DNA from: Fibrobacter sp. UBA4297
GTDB taxonomy: Bacteria > Fibrobacterota > Fibrobacteria > Fibrobacterales > Fibrobacteraceae
DNA length: 64,000 nucleotides
Assembly: GCF_002394865.1 (NCBI RefSeq)
Contig: NZ_DGUZ01000012.1
Coordinates: 117,843 to 181,842, forward strand
Direction: 5' to 3'
In this document: one piece after another, positions 32,535 through 41,877 of the stretch
Layout: each line of letters opens with the position of its first letter
Numbering within the stretch: position 1 is the first letter of the stretch
Notes under the pieces: generated by a model
Database searches by the model: none
Seen by the model: only the letters and a program-made list of their open reading frames with translations
Told to the model about the DNA's origin: nothing
Program-made: the position numbers and the translations under genes

Positions 32535-33811
32535 AAATATTGATTATTTCTCATAATTCTTTCTCAACTTTTCAAAGTATGGGCAAAACATTTTGCTCGT
32601 TATTTTCAGCATTTCAAAGAAGAGAATTATGTCAATTTTACATTTATCCTACAATACCAGATGTTAATGCTTGTAACTCTTATTATAGGATAACAGATAG
32701 AGATGTCCTTCATTTTTTTAAGAAGTTTAAAGTTTATGGGAAGGAAATAAAAATAAATCCTGCAAGTAATCTAAATCATAAACTTTTTGAAAATAGGAAT
32801 GATGAATCGTTTTACAGAAATAAAAAAAATCGTTCAGCATTTAGAAGTCTTGCTCGAGATTTCTTGTGGACGATAACACCTTGGTTTAACGGATCTTTAA
32901 GGGAATGGTTGCGAAAAGAACAAATAACGCACATTTTTATTGCTCCAGGTGGTTATAAATTTATTTATAATATTGCTTTAAAATGTAGCCGTTTCCTTAA
33001 TGTTCCTATTGTCACTTATGTTTGTGATGAGTATTTTTTTACGTCGCCTCAAAAAGGAATTGTTGATAAAATCAAGGATATTTTGCTAAAACGAAAAATG
33101 AAGCAATTAATGAGTAAAACATCGCTAATTGTAACGATTTCCGAAGAACTTAAAAATATATACGAGCCATATTTTAAGAAACCTACAAAAGTCATCATGA
33201 CGGGGACATCATTTCCAATAGCTTCGGTTCCTTTACAAAGGGGAACTATTAAAGAATTGACTTATATGGGAAATATTAGATGTAATCGCTATATATCCTT
33301 GTGCGATATTGGAGATGCCCTTGATGAAATAAATAAAGAATATAATAAAAATTATTCATTGAATATATATAGTGGTGAGAACGATGAAGGTATACTAAAT
33401 GAATTGAGAAAACGTAAATCAATTAAATTGAATGGATTTATTTCTGGAGATAAATTTAGACAGGTTTTTTATTCGGCTCAATGTTTGTTGCATGTGGAAG
33501 CGTTTGACAAAAAATCAATTGATCTTGTAAAAAACTCAATTTCTACAAAAATTGCCGATTCTCTAGGTTCCGGAATTTTACTACTTGCATATGGGCCTTC
33601 TCAAATTGCATCTATGGAGCATTTGAGAAGAAATAATTGTGCAGTGCTTGTAGACAATAAGGATAAGTTAAAGAATACTCTGTTCAAAATAGTTTCTATG
33701 TCAGAAAGCGATCGTTCTGTTATTATAAGTAATGCTCTTGCAACAGCGAATATATACCACGATGCAAACACTAATGGAACTGAATTGTTAAACGCAATTG
33801 CAGAAATATAA
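32531..33811 (+). CDS. Glycosyltransferase, GT4-like
   Basis: 426 aa from GTG 32531, which overlaps the previous stop (GTGA) and has a GGA 7-8 nt upstream. KILIISHNSFSTFQSMGKTF opens the N-domain; FINVPIVTYVCDEYFF-type and SLIVTISEELKNIYEPYF segments, then ADSLGSGILLLAYGP near the C-terminus, fit a GT-B fold. Strongly AT-rich. Specificity unknown. Confidence 0.75.
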   Translation: MKILIISHNSFSTFQSMGKTFCSLFSAFQRRELCQFYIYPTIPDVNACNSYYRITDRDVLHFFKKFKVYGKEIKINPASNLNHKLFENRNDESFYRNKKNRSAFRSLARDFLWTITPWFNGSLREWLRKEQITHIFIAPGGYKFIYNIALKCSRFLNVPIVTYVCDEYFFTSPQKGIVDKIKDILLKRKMKQLMSKTSLIVTISEELKNIYEPYFKKPTKVIMTGTSFPIASVPLQRGTIKELTYMGNIRCNRYISLCDIGDALDEINKEYNKNYSLNIYSGENDEGILNELRKRKSIKLNGFISGDKFRQVFYSAQCLLHVEAFDKKSIDLVKNSISTKIADSLGSGILLLAYGPSQIASMEHLRRNNCAVLVDNKDKLKNTLFKIVSMSESDRSVIISNALATANIYHDANTNGTELLNAIAEI

Positions 33812-33818
33812 GGCGATT

Positions 33819-34880
33819 ATGGCTATTTACTATCTATTATTTTTAAGTTTTGCTTACTTTTATATCCTTTTTTCTAAAGTTACAATTTGTGGGAATGATA
33901 GGATTATTCGATCTTGTATTTATGGTGGTGCAATCCTTTGTCTTTTAGCATTCCGACACCCATCGATGGGTATTGATTTAGGATATGGAGGATTTGGAGG
34001 ATACCTAGGATCCTTTCAGTATATTTCTTCCCTTTCCTTTTCACAAGTTATAGCTTTACCAAGCTTTTTAAACTACGAAAAAGGGTATGTATTTTTTAAT
34101 TGGTTTTTGGGCTTCTTTGGTAATAATTATCAGATTTTATTAATTGCTTGTGCGATTGTATCTATTGTGCCTATAATCATTCTTTTCTATAAAGAAAGTG
34201 AGTCAATCGAATTATCATACATTATTTACTTGTCTCTACAATCTTTTTTAATATGCTTCTCTGGATTAAGACAAGGAATTTCAGTTGGCATTTGTATGAT
34301 AGCTTTTTTATTTATACAAGAACACCGTTATAAAATTTTTGTTATTCTTGTTTTTTTAGCAATGTCATTTCATTCATCTGCAGTTTTGTTTTTTTTGGCT
34401 TATCCATTGTATTACATAAAAATATCAAAAAAAGGTCGCTGGATTTCTGTAGTTGCCATTATTCTAACATTTGCATTAAAGATTCCTTTGTTTAATGTTC
34501 TAAGTAAAGTATTTAAATCCAATGTTCAAATTCAAGAAACGGGTGCATTTACTTTTTTTTGTATTTTTAGTTTAATATATGTTTTTTGTTTTTTATTTGC
34601 AGAAGAAAATGAAAAAAATAATGGAATGCTAAACCTTGTGCTTATAGCATGTTTTCTTACTTCTTTTTCAGGAGTTTATTCCATAGCTATGAGAACCAGC
34701 TATTATTTTATGAATATGATGCCTTTAATATTACCAGCAACATTGAAAAATATTAATAACAAATATTTTTCATTATCCACCAAACTTGTTGTTGTTCTTG
34801 CTTTTGGCTTATTTGCTTTAAATAGCTATTACTCATCGTCATGGGCAAAATCTTATCCTTATATTTTTTTTTGGAATTAG
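33819..34880 (+). CDS. EpsG-family polysaccharide polymerase (Wzy-type)
   Basis: 353-aa integral membrane protein with about ten hydrophobic helices. EpsG-type marks: FRHPSMGIDLGYGGFGGYLG, YEKGYVFFNWFLGFFGNNYQ, SGLRQGISVGICMIAFLF and AMSFHSSA. The ATG at 33819 has AAGG close upstream. It probably polymerises the repeat unit of the left-arm glycan in the periplasm. A second polymerase/ligase-type gene is in the right arm (50785). Confidence 0.85.
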   Translation: MAIYYLLFLSFAYFYILFSKVTICGNDRIIRSCIYGGAILCLLAFRHPSMGIDLGYGGFGGYLGSFQYISSLSFSQVIALPSFLNYEKGYVFFNWFLGFFGNNYQILLIACAIVSIVPIIILFYKESESIELSYIIYLSLQSFLICFSGLRQGISVGICMIAFLFIQEHRYKIFVILVFLAMSFHSSAVLFFLAYPLYYIKISKKGRWISVVAIILTFALKIPLFNVLSKVFKSNVQIQETGAFTFFCIFSLIYVFCFLFAEENEKNNGMLNLVLIACFLTSFSGVYSIAMRTSYYFMNMMPLILPATLKNINNKYFSLSTKLVVVLAFGLFALNSYYSSSWAKSYPYIFFWN

Positions 34881-34889
34881 GACATTCTA

Positions 34890-36095
34890 ATGCTCATATC
34901 CATGATTAATACTGTAGATTACGGTAGCACCGGCAAAATCATGCTACAGCTAAAAAAAGTGGCTGAAAAACACGGATTCACTGTTGATACCTATTCTCGA
35001 AAATGGTTTAATTCAAAAAAGAAAACATCTCACAATTATTTTGGTTTTCTAATCGAAAATGTATTGCACCGTATTTTTTCGCCATTGTTAGGGTGTGAAT
35101 CATTGATGTCATTTTTCGGAACAATATTTTTGTGCAGAAAGCTGAAAAAAAATAAGACAGAACTGATTCATTTACATAATTTACATGGTCATTTCATTTG
35201 TTTACCAATCCTTTTTAGATTTATAAAAAAAAATAGTATTCCTGTAATATGGACTCTGCATGATTGTTGGAGTCTTACAGGACGATGCCCACATTTTGTC
35301 TTAGCAAAATGCGATAGATGGAAAAAAGGCTGTCACGATTGTCCATACCCCAAGAGAGATTATCCTCAGTCATATATCGACACGTCTCGCATGATGTGGA
35401 ATCTGAAAAAGAAATATTTTACTGGAATAAAGCAATGTGTTTTAGTAACACCTTCACAATGGCTTGGTTATTTGACGAAGCAATCGTATCTCAAAGATTA
35501 TCCTGTTAAAGTAATAATTAGTGGCATAGATCTTTCCATATTTAAACCCACGGAAAGCGATTTTTGCAAAAAATATGGACTGGCGGACAAGAAAATTGTT
35601 CTTGGGGTTGCTTTTGGTTGGGGCATCCGCAAAGGTCTTGATGTTTTCATTGAACTTGCAAAACGTTTGCCTGATGATTACCGAATCGTATTGGTTGGCA
35701 CCGATGATAACGTGGATAAAAAGTTACCGTTAAACATTATTTCAATCCATCGTACTCAAAATCAGAAGGAACTTGCTGAAATTTATACTGCTGCAGATGT
35801 TTTTGCAAACCCTACAAGGGAAGAAGTTCTTGGTATGGTGAATGTGGAATCTCTGGCCTGCGGAACACCTGTGGTAACATTTAGAACAGGCGGAAGTCCC
35901 GAATGCATTGATGAAACCTGTGGTTCTGTTGTTGATTGCGATGATGTAGATACTATGGAATCTGAAATTTGCAGAATATGTGACGAAAAACCATATTCCA
36001 TGGAAGCATGCATTGCTAGATCAAAAAAGTTTGATATGAACGATCGTTTTGAAGAATATGTGAAATTATATAAAATTAGTGGAGGTTTCCTATGA
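34890..36095 (+). CDS. GT4-family glycosyltransferase
   Basis: 401 aa. MLISMINTVDYGSTGKIMLQL, LIHLHNLHGHFI, TLHDCWSLTGRCPHFVLAKC, TPSQWLGYL, VLGVAFGWGIRKGLDVFIEL and NPTREEVLGMVNVESLACGTP with the family EX7E. This is the WcaC-like type that has a Cys-rich CHDCPYPKRDYP insert. The stop overlaps the next gene by ATGA. Confidence 0.92.
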   Translation: MLISMINTVDYGSTGKIMLQLKKVAEKHGFTVDTYSRKWFNSKKKTSHNYFGFLIENVLHRIFSPLLGCESLMSFFGTIFLCRKLKKNKTELIHLHNLHGHFICLPILFRFIKKNSIPVIWTLHDCWSLTGRCPHFVLAKCDRWKKGCHDCPYPKRDYPQSYIDTSRMMWNLKKKYFTGIKQCVLVTPSQWLGYLTKQSYLKDYPVKVIISGIDLSIFKPTESDFCKKYGLADKKIVLGVAFGWGIRKGLDVFIELAKRLPDDYRIVLVGTDDNVDKKLPLNIISIHRTQNQKELAEIYTAADVFANPTREEVLGMVNVESLACGTPVVTFRTGGSPECIDETCGSVVDCDDVDTMESEICRICDEKPYSMEACIARSKKFDMNDRFEEYVKLYKISGGFL

Positions 36096-36979
36096 AATTT
36101 GCCTTTGTCATTCTTCATTATAATGTTGTTGCTGAAACCGAGCGCTGTATTAACTCAATTCTAGAAAAATGTGATCAAAGGAATTTTATTGTTATTGTTG
36201 TTGACAATAACAGTCCTAATGGTAGTGGCGTGTTTCTGAAAAGGGAATATGAGAATTTTTCCAATATAGAAGTTCTTTTAAATGAAAAAAATCTTGGCTT
36301 TGCAAGAGGAAACAATGTTGGCATATATTGTGCTCGTGAAAAATACAACGCCGATTTCGTCATTGTTCTAAATAATGACACTTATCTCATTCAAGAAAAT
36401 TTTTGCTCAGTTATCCTAGAAGAGTGGGGAAAAAGTAAGTTCGCCGTAATGGGACCGTACGTTGCAACATATGGTGGTAAAAATCAGAACCCGATGCATA
36501 CGGAATTAAACACTATAAAAAAGGTAAATACAACGTTGCGGCGTACGTTTTTCGCCCTTATTCGAGCTTATTGTGGCGTTGATATTTTATGGAATACAAT
36601 TAAATCATTTGTAAAAACAATAATAAGGGGTCCCCAGAATGTAACGGTTGACGAAATTAGACAAGAAAATGTAAAACTACACGGCTGCTGTTATGTTTTT
36701 TCTCCAAAATTCTTTGAGCATTTTAAAGGCTTTGATCCACGAACATTTATGTATGCGGAAGAAGACATTTTATTAGCTCAAATTAGAAGTAAGCACCTCC
36801 TTACAGTCTATAATCCTAATCTAAAAATTTTTCATGCAGAAAAAGCGGCAACCAAGTCAACATTGAAAACAAATCGAAAAAAGAAAATTTTTGAATGTAA
36901 AGAAAGTATTAAATCACTTAAAATATTGCGAATTGTATTGAATGAATGTATAAAAGAACCTGTTAAGGTAAACCAATAG
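36092..36979 (+). CDS. GT2-family glycosyltransferase
   Basis: 295 aa. FAFVILHYNVVAETERCI, VVDNNSPNGSG, EKNLGFARGNNVGI, FVIVLNNDTYL, HGCCYVFSPKFFEHFKGFDPRTFMYAEEDILL: the rhamnosyltransferase-like subgroup. Starts within the stop of the previous gene. Confidence 0.92.
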   Translation: MKFAFVILHYNVVAETERCINSILEKCDQRNFIVIVVDNNSPNGSGVFLKREYENFSNIEVLLNEKNLGFARGNNVGIYCAREKYNADFVIVLNNDTYLIQENFCSVILEEWGKSKFAVMGPYVATYGGKNQNPMHTELNTIKKVNTTLRRTFFALIRAYCGVDILWNTIKSFVKTIIRGPQNVTVDEIRQENVKLHGCCYVFSPKFFEHFKGFDPRTFMYAEEDILLAQIRSKHLLTVYNPNLKIFHAEKAATKSTLKTNRKKKIFECKESIKSLKILRIVLNECIKEPVKVNQ

Positions 36980-36987
36980 GATTAATG

Positions 36988-37893
36988 ATGAAAATTCAAA
37001 GTTGCATTGACGCCATAGAAAAGCAAAATGAAGAAATCGTTCGTTTACAAAATCCATGTAATCGTAAAATTGCATTAAACTTTTTATTTTCGTTGTTCAG
37101 TTTTAAAAGAATACTTTCTTTTATCCAAAGTCGCAGTCTCTTAAAAAAATTAGCAAAAGGAAAAAAAGAAGATTTAACGCCCGTTTTTTACGCCAAAGGT
37201 TCATTTCTAGATGTATCAAAAAAAGTCGCTGTTTATACGTGCATTACCAATGGCTACGACAATGTAAACAACCCAATTTTGATTGACGACGATATGGATT
37301 ATTTTTGCATTTCCGATTCGTCTAAAAAAACAAAATCCATATGGCAACATTTAGAAATTCCAGCCACAGCATCAAAATATGATTATGCAATGATAAATCG
37401 ATTTTGCAAATTGAATCCATGGAATATCTTCAATGCATACGATTACGCAATTTATATAGACGGAAATATTGACATTTGTTCTGACATTCGTTGTCTATGC
37501 CCTATTGCTCATAATTCTAAAATAGGCATAGCCATGCATACTCATGATTATCGTGATTGCGTCTACAAAGAAGCAGAAGCTTGTGAGGTTTTAAAACGAG
37601 GGAATTTGGGCGCGATAAAAACTCAAATGACCAAATACCGTCAAGAGGGTTTTCCAGAACATTTTGGAATGATTGAAGCTACTATTATTGTTGTTGATCT
37701 AAAAAACGATATTGCAAAGAAAATCATGACAGCATGGTGGAATGAATTATTGCAGTCTGGTAGCGGACGGGATCAATTATCATTCCCATATGTTTTATGG
37801 AAAAACGGTTTCAAAATTTCAGATGTCGGATACCTAGGTAATAATAGAAGAAAAAATCCTAAATTTAGAACAAGAAAACATTTTAATGAATAG
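36988..37893 (+). CDS. DUF616 / TOD1-MUCI70-like glycosyltransferase
   Basis: 301 aa. VAVYTCITNGYDNVNNP, DMDYFCISDSS, and NRFCKLNPWNIFNAYDYAIYIDGNIDI match the DUF616 glycosyltransferase domain. The YIDGN segment is the presumed metal/donor site. The second of two adjacent ATGs has the better spacing to AGGA. Acceptor unknown. Confidence 0.82.
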   Translation: MKIQSCIDAIEKQNEEIVRLQNPCNRKIALNFLFSLFSFKRILSFIQSRSLLKKLAKGKKEDLTPVFYAKGSFLDVSKKVAVYTCITNGYDNVNNPILIDDDMDYFCISDSSKKTKSIWQHLEIPATASKYDYAMINRFCKLNPWNIFNAYDYAIYIDGNIDICSDIRCLCPIAHNSKIGIAMHTHDYRDCVYKEAEACEVLKRGNLGAIKTQMTKYRQEGFPEHFGMIEATIIVVDLKNDIAKKIMTAWWNELLQSGSGRDQLSFPYVLWKNGFKISDVGYLGNNRRKNPKFRTRKHFNE

Positions 37894-37914
37894 AGCAGGA
37901 GCAAAGTTTAATAT

Positions 37915-38700
37915 ATGATTGATGTTTCCATTGTTGTTCCAGTTTACAATGCGGAAAAATATCTTGACAATTGTATTCAAAGTTTAGTCAATCAATCTGT
38001 GATTAACATTGAAATCATTCTCGTTAATGACGGCTCAAAAGATAGAAGCTTAGAAATCATGGAGTCGTGGAAGAAAACAGATTCACGAATAATTTGTATT
38101 GACCAGGAAAATCAAGGCGTCACGCAGGCTAGAAAAAAAGGTGTTGACATCGCAAATGGCGAATGGATAACATTTGTTGATGCTGATGATGAACTTCCCC
38201 CTCAGGCAATTGAGATTTTGTTAAATGCAAGCTATGGTTTTGATCTCGTTATTGGACATATGCAGACTAATCTTAACTGGACTTTTCCAAAAATTAATAC
38301 AGAATGGACTCAGAAAGAATACATACATCGCCTTCTAGCAAAGCGTTCCGTTCATTGGGGGCCTGTGGCAAAACTTTTTCTAAAAAAATTAATGGACGAC
38401 ACGATGTTTGACATTCCGCGGGGTATAACAAATGGAGAAGATTTCATATTTAATTTAAGATATGCAAAAAAAGCAAGGTCAATAAAAATCATAGATAATG
38501 ATGTTTATCAATATACTTGGAGAGAGGGGTCGGCAACCTCTAACAATCCGTATAAATCAGTACGATATTGCCTGTTGTATGAGAAAGAAGTGTGGAAGTC
38601 TTTTAAAGGAGTTCGAATAAGATACCTATACGACTATTGTTGTCGAACTTTAAAAACAATTTACCGTTACTTTAGATTGATTACGAAAGGTAAAGCATGA
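37915..38700 (+). CDS. GT2-family glycosyltransferase
   Basis: 261 aa. IDVSIVVPVYNAEKYLDNCI, ILVNDGSKDRSLEIM, ENQGVTQARKKGVDIANGEW, TFVDADDELPP: canonical inverting GT2 core with DxD. The C-terminus is a short Tyr/Arg-rich tail. The stop overlaps the pyruvyltransferase start. Confidence 0.93.
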   Translation: MIDVSIVVPVYNAEKYLDNCIQSLVNQSVINIEIILVNDGSKDRSLEIMESWKKTDSRIICIDQENQGVTQARKKGVDIANGEWITFVDADDELPPQAIEILLNASYGFDLVIGHMQTNLNWTFPKINTEWTQKEYIHRLLAKRSVHWGPVAKLFLKKLMDDTMFDIPRGITNGEDFIFNLRYAKKARSIKIIDNDVYQYTWREGSATSNNPYKSVRYCLLYEKEVWKSFKGVRIRYLYDYCCRTLKTIYRYFRLITKGKA

Positions 38701-39776
38701 ACTATTTTACAATTACATTCTTCAATGCTTTAAATTATGGGGCTTTTTTGCAGTGCTTCGCTTTGCAAAGACAAATTGTGCACTCTAGAGTTCTTGCAAT
38801 CAAACAAAATAATTTATTATGTGTTCAAAAACAAACCAAAGAACGCCATCCTGTTCTTTGGCCTTTTATTTTATTTTACCATTATACAAAAAAACATTTG
38901 CATAGGATAATCAATCCTCTTTTTAAAGACTGGCGAAATATACAATCACTTGAATGTTTGAATATTTCAGAATGTGAATCGGTTCTAAAAGCTGGATCAA
39001 TCATTGTTGTTGGAAGTGACCAGGTGTGGAATCCCGATTTTACGCCTAATTTGGAAGATTTTTATTTCGCTAATTTTTCAGGAAATCATATTCATAGAAT
39101 TTCATATGCGGCTTCTTTAGGGAAAAATCGTTGGCCGGAAGAATTTGAAAAAAAGGTAACGCCATTGCTTCAAAAGTTTGATGCTATAAGTGTTCGAGAA
39201 GAATCCTCCGTTTCCTATTTAAACGAATTAGGCGTAAAAGATGTTACTTGTGTTTGTGATCCGACGATTTTGCATAAAGCAGACTTCTATCGGGAAAATT
39301 TCCGTTATAAACGGATTCATGGTAAATACACTTTCGTCTACCGTATACGGGAAAATGTGCCAGATTCAATAAGGTCTATTCTTTGTAATCATATAAAAGA
39401 GGTGTACCTTAAAGATGAAAAAACAATTGTTTCTGTATCAAAATGGTTGCAGTACATTGATTGTTCAAAGTTTGTTGTTACAGATTCTTTTCATTGCGTT
39501 GTTTTTTGTCTTTTATTCCATAAACCTTTTTTGGTAATTCTTAACCGTGCAAAACAAGTTGGGATGAATGAGCGGTTTTCAACTTTGTTAGGCAAAGTGG
39601 GTCTAGATTATCGATGCTTGTCCGGTAAAGAAAATCCTTCAACCTTGAACAAACTTCTTAATGCTGAAATTGATTGGAATAAAGTTGACTTAATTATTGA
39701 TGCATGGAGGCAATCCTCATTGAATTGGTTAAAAAAGCACTTGATAAACAGTTGTAATTTTTTAAGGAACGTATAA
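38697..39776 (+). CDS. Polysaccharide pyruvyl transferase family protein
   Basis: 359 aa. YFTITFFNALNYGAFLQCFAL, IIVVGSDQVWNPDF, ISYAASLGKNRWPEEF, AISVREESSVSYLNELG and FVVTDSFHCVVFCLLF identify the PS_pyruv_trans family (WcaK/CsaB fold), which adds ketal pyruvate to glycans. A paralogue lies in the right arm (45652). It overlaps genes on both sides. Confidence 0.9.
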   Translation: MNYFTITFFNALNYGAFLQCFALQRQIVHSRVLAIKQNNLLCVQKQTKERHPVLWPFILFYHYTKKHLHRIINPLFKDWRNIQSLECLNISECESVLKAGSIIVVGSDQVWNPDFTPNLEDFYFANFSGNHIHRISYAASLGKNRWPEEFEKKVTPLLQKFDAISVREESSVSYLNELGVKDVTCVCDPTILHKADFYRENFRYKRIHGKYTFVYRIRENVPDSIRSILCNHIKEVYLKDEKTIVSVSKWLQYIDCSKFVVTDSFHCVVFCLLFHKPFLVILNRAKQVGMNERFSTLLGKVGLDYRCLSGKENPSTLNKLLNAEIDWNKVDLIIDAWRQSSLNWLKKHLINSCNFLRNV

Positions 39777-40300
39777 TGCTGCATTTGATCCATAAAATAT
39801 TTCGGAAAGTATTTCCCTTAAAAAATAATGTCTATTACTTTAAGTCGGGGGGGGGGCGCCTTGGGAAAAATTGTGAAATTTTTCCAGATGTGTTTTTTGG
39901 ATCAGAACCCTATCTTATTGAAATAGGAGATAACGTAAGAATTTCTTACGGCGTAAAATTTGCTACACACGATGGAGGCGTGTGGACCTTAAGAAAGAAT
40001 GGTATACTTGTGGATGCCGACGTCTTTGGAATGATAAAGATTGGGGATAATTGTAATATCGGATGGAACGCCATCATTTTACCGGGTGTTACAATTGGTA
40101 AGAACTGTGTTGTCGGAGCAGGAGCTATTGTAACGAAAGATGTTCCTGATAATTCTGTAGTTGCAGGATGCCCAGCAAGAGTTATTGAGTCTCTTAATGA
40201 ATATCGTAAAAAAGTTGAGAAAAAATGTGTAATGACAAAACATATGAATTGGATTGAAAAGAAAGCTTTTCTAATGGATTATTTTCATATAAATAACTGA
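39776..40300 (+). CDS. Hexapeptide-repeat O-acetyltransferase with G10 tract
   Basis: 174 aa, left-handed beta-helix acyltransferase (maltose/galactoside acetyltransferase type): GDNVRISYGVKFATHDGGVW with the catalytic His, GDNCNIGWNAIILPGVTIGKNCVVGAGAIV, and VVAGCPARVI. Near the N-terminus the codons for FKSGGGRLGKN contain ten consecutive G (39847-39856); gain or loss of one G would cause early termination. The gene is intact in this sequence. Confidence 0.9.
   Translation: MLHLIHKIFRKVFPLKNNVYYFKSGGGRLGKNCEIFPDVFFGSEPYLIEIGDNVRISYGVKFATHDGGVWTLRKNGILVDADVFGMIKIGDNCNIGWNAIILPGVTIGKNCVVGAGAIVTKDVPDNSVVAGCPARVIESLNEYRKKVEKKCVMTKHMNWIEKKAFLMDYFHINN
39847..39856 (+). repeat. Poly-G tract (G10) inside acetyltransferase gene
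   Basis: Ten consecutive G at codons ~25-28 of the acetyltransferase. Homopolymer tracts of this length inside surface-glycan genes commonly cause phase variation by slipped-strand mispairing. Confidence 0.9.
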
Positions 40301-40353
40301 ATTTTTGTAAATTTATTGAATTGAGTTGTTTTTTACAATTTGGAATCATATAT

Positions 40354-41877
40354 ATGCCAATTTCTCAACTTAAAACAGGAGCCTTACTTTCTTATGTAGT
40401 CCTGGTTCTTCATAACCTTGTCGGACTACTATATACGCCCTTTATGCTCCGCATGATGGGCAAGTCGGAATATGGCCTTTATTCTATAGCCGCATCTATT
40501 GTCGCGTATTTGACGATTCTTGACTTGGGCTTTGGTAACGCAATTGTTCGTTACACTGCAAAATTCAGAGCTGAAAACAAACGAGAAGAACAATATGAAA
40601 TGTTTGGTATGTTCTTCTTGTTGTATTGCGGACTTGGGCTAATTGCCTTAATGGCTGGTGGCGTTTTGTATTGGAACGCTGAGAATATTTTTGAAGCCTC
40701 TATGACGACTAATGAGCTATCACGAACGAAAATTATTCTAGCTCTGATGATTTTTAATTTGGTTATTACATTCCCATTTAGCTTGTTTGGCTCGATTATT
40801 ACTGCGTATGAACAGTTTGTTTTCCAGAAGGTGATTGCTATTGTGCGTATCATCCTGAATACGGCGACGATGATTGTTCTTTTAAACTTGGGCTACAAGG
40901 CTATCGCTATGGTGGTCGTTACTACCTTTTTCAACATTTTAACGCTTGGTCTTAATTTTGGGTATTGTAAGCATTACCTGAATATTAAAATGAAATTCGT
41001 CAAATTCAAGTGGAGTTTTCTCAAAGAGGTTTCTATTTACTCATTTTGGATTTTTTTGAATGTCATCATGGATCGCATATATTGGAGTACTGGGCAATTC
41101 ATATTGGGTGCGTATGCAGGAACTGCTGTTGTTGCCGTATTTGCCGTTGCTATTTCTTTAGAACACATGTATATGAGCTTTTCGACTGCAATTAGTGGGG
41201 TGTTTTTGCCCAAAGTAACTGCGATGGCTGTTCGAGAATCAGATGGCCGAGCAATATCTGATTTGTTCATCAAAACTGGACGAATTCAGTATTGCGTGAT
41301 GATCTTGGTCCTTTCAGGATTTTTCCTTTTTGGTCGCCAATTTATTCACTTATGGGCTGGGGACGGCTATGATGAAGCGTACATTATCGCAATGCTTTTT
41401 TTTGTACCACTGACAGTTCCTCTGATTCAGAACTTGGGAATAACGATTTTGCAGGCTCGTAACCAGATGAGGTTCAGATCTCTTCTATATTTGGTTATTT
41501 CTCTTGTGAGTCTTGGAGCGCAAATTCCGCTGTCTAAACTATATGGGGGTATAGGCTGTGCCTGTGCAATTGCGGGAGCTCTCACATTAGGACAAATATT
41601 GGTGATGAATGTATATTATCAGGTTAAGCAAAAAATAGATATAGTCAGCTTTTGGATTGAAATAGTAAAGATGTCCGTTGTTCCTGCGGTAATGACTGTG
41701 CTGACCTATTATGTTTTGCAACAATATGCTCTTGATTCTGTTGTAAAACTCATTGCAGGTATAGTTGTTTATCTGGTGATTTATTTGCCTCTGTTCTTTA
41801 AGATTTCGATGAACGACTACGAACGCGATTTGATTCTAAAACCGATAAAGAAATTTTTGAAAAAGGGCATAGCATGA
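40354..41877 (+). CDS. Oligosaccharide flippase (Wzx/MATE-like)
   Basis: 507-aa membrane protein with about 12-14 helices. The polysaccharide-transporter opening is present: QLKTGALLSYVVLVLHNLVGLLYTPFMLRMMGKSEYGLYSI and LDLGFGNAIVRYTAKFRAE. It moves lipid-linked repeat units across the inner membrane. ATG 40354 is preferred to TTG 40321. It is the only recognisable flippase in the locus. Its stop overlaps the next ATG. Confidence 0.93.
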   Translation: MPISQLKTGALLSYVVLVLHNLVGLLYTPFMLRMMGKSEYGLYSIAASIVAYLTILDLGFGNAIVRYTAKFRAENKREEQYEMFGMFFLLYCGLGLIALMAGGVLYWNAENIFEASMTTNELSRTKIILALMIFNLVITFPFSLFGSIITAYEQFVFQKVIAIVRIILNTATMIVLLNLGYKAIAMVVVTTFFNILTLGLNFGYCKHYLNIKMKFVKFKWSFLKEVSIYSFWIFLNVIMDRIYWSTGQFILGAYAGTAVVAVFAVAISLEHMYMSFSTAISGVFLPKVTAMAVRESDGRAISDLFIKTGRIQYCVMILVLSGFFLFGRQFIHLWAGDGYDEAYIIAMLFFVPLTVPLIQNLGITILQARNQMRFRSLLYLVISLVSLGAQIPLSKLYGGIGCACAIAGALTLGQILVMNVYYQVKQKIDIVSFWIEIVKMSVVPAVMTVLTYYVLQQYALDSVVKLIAGIVVYLVIYLPLFFKISMNDYERDLILKPIKKFLKKGIA

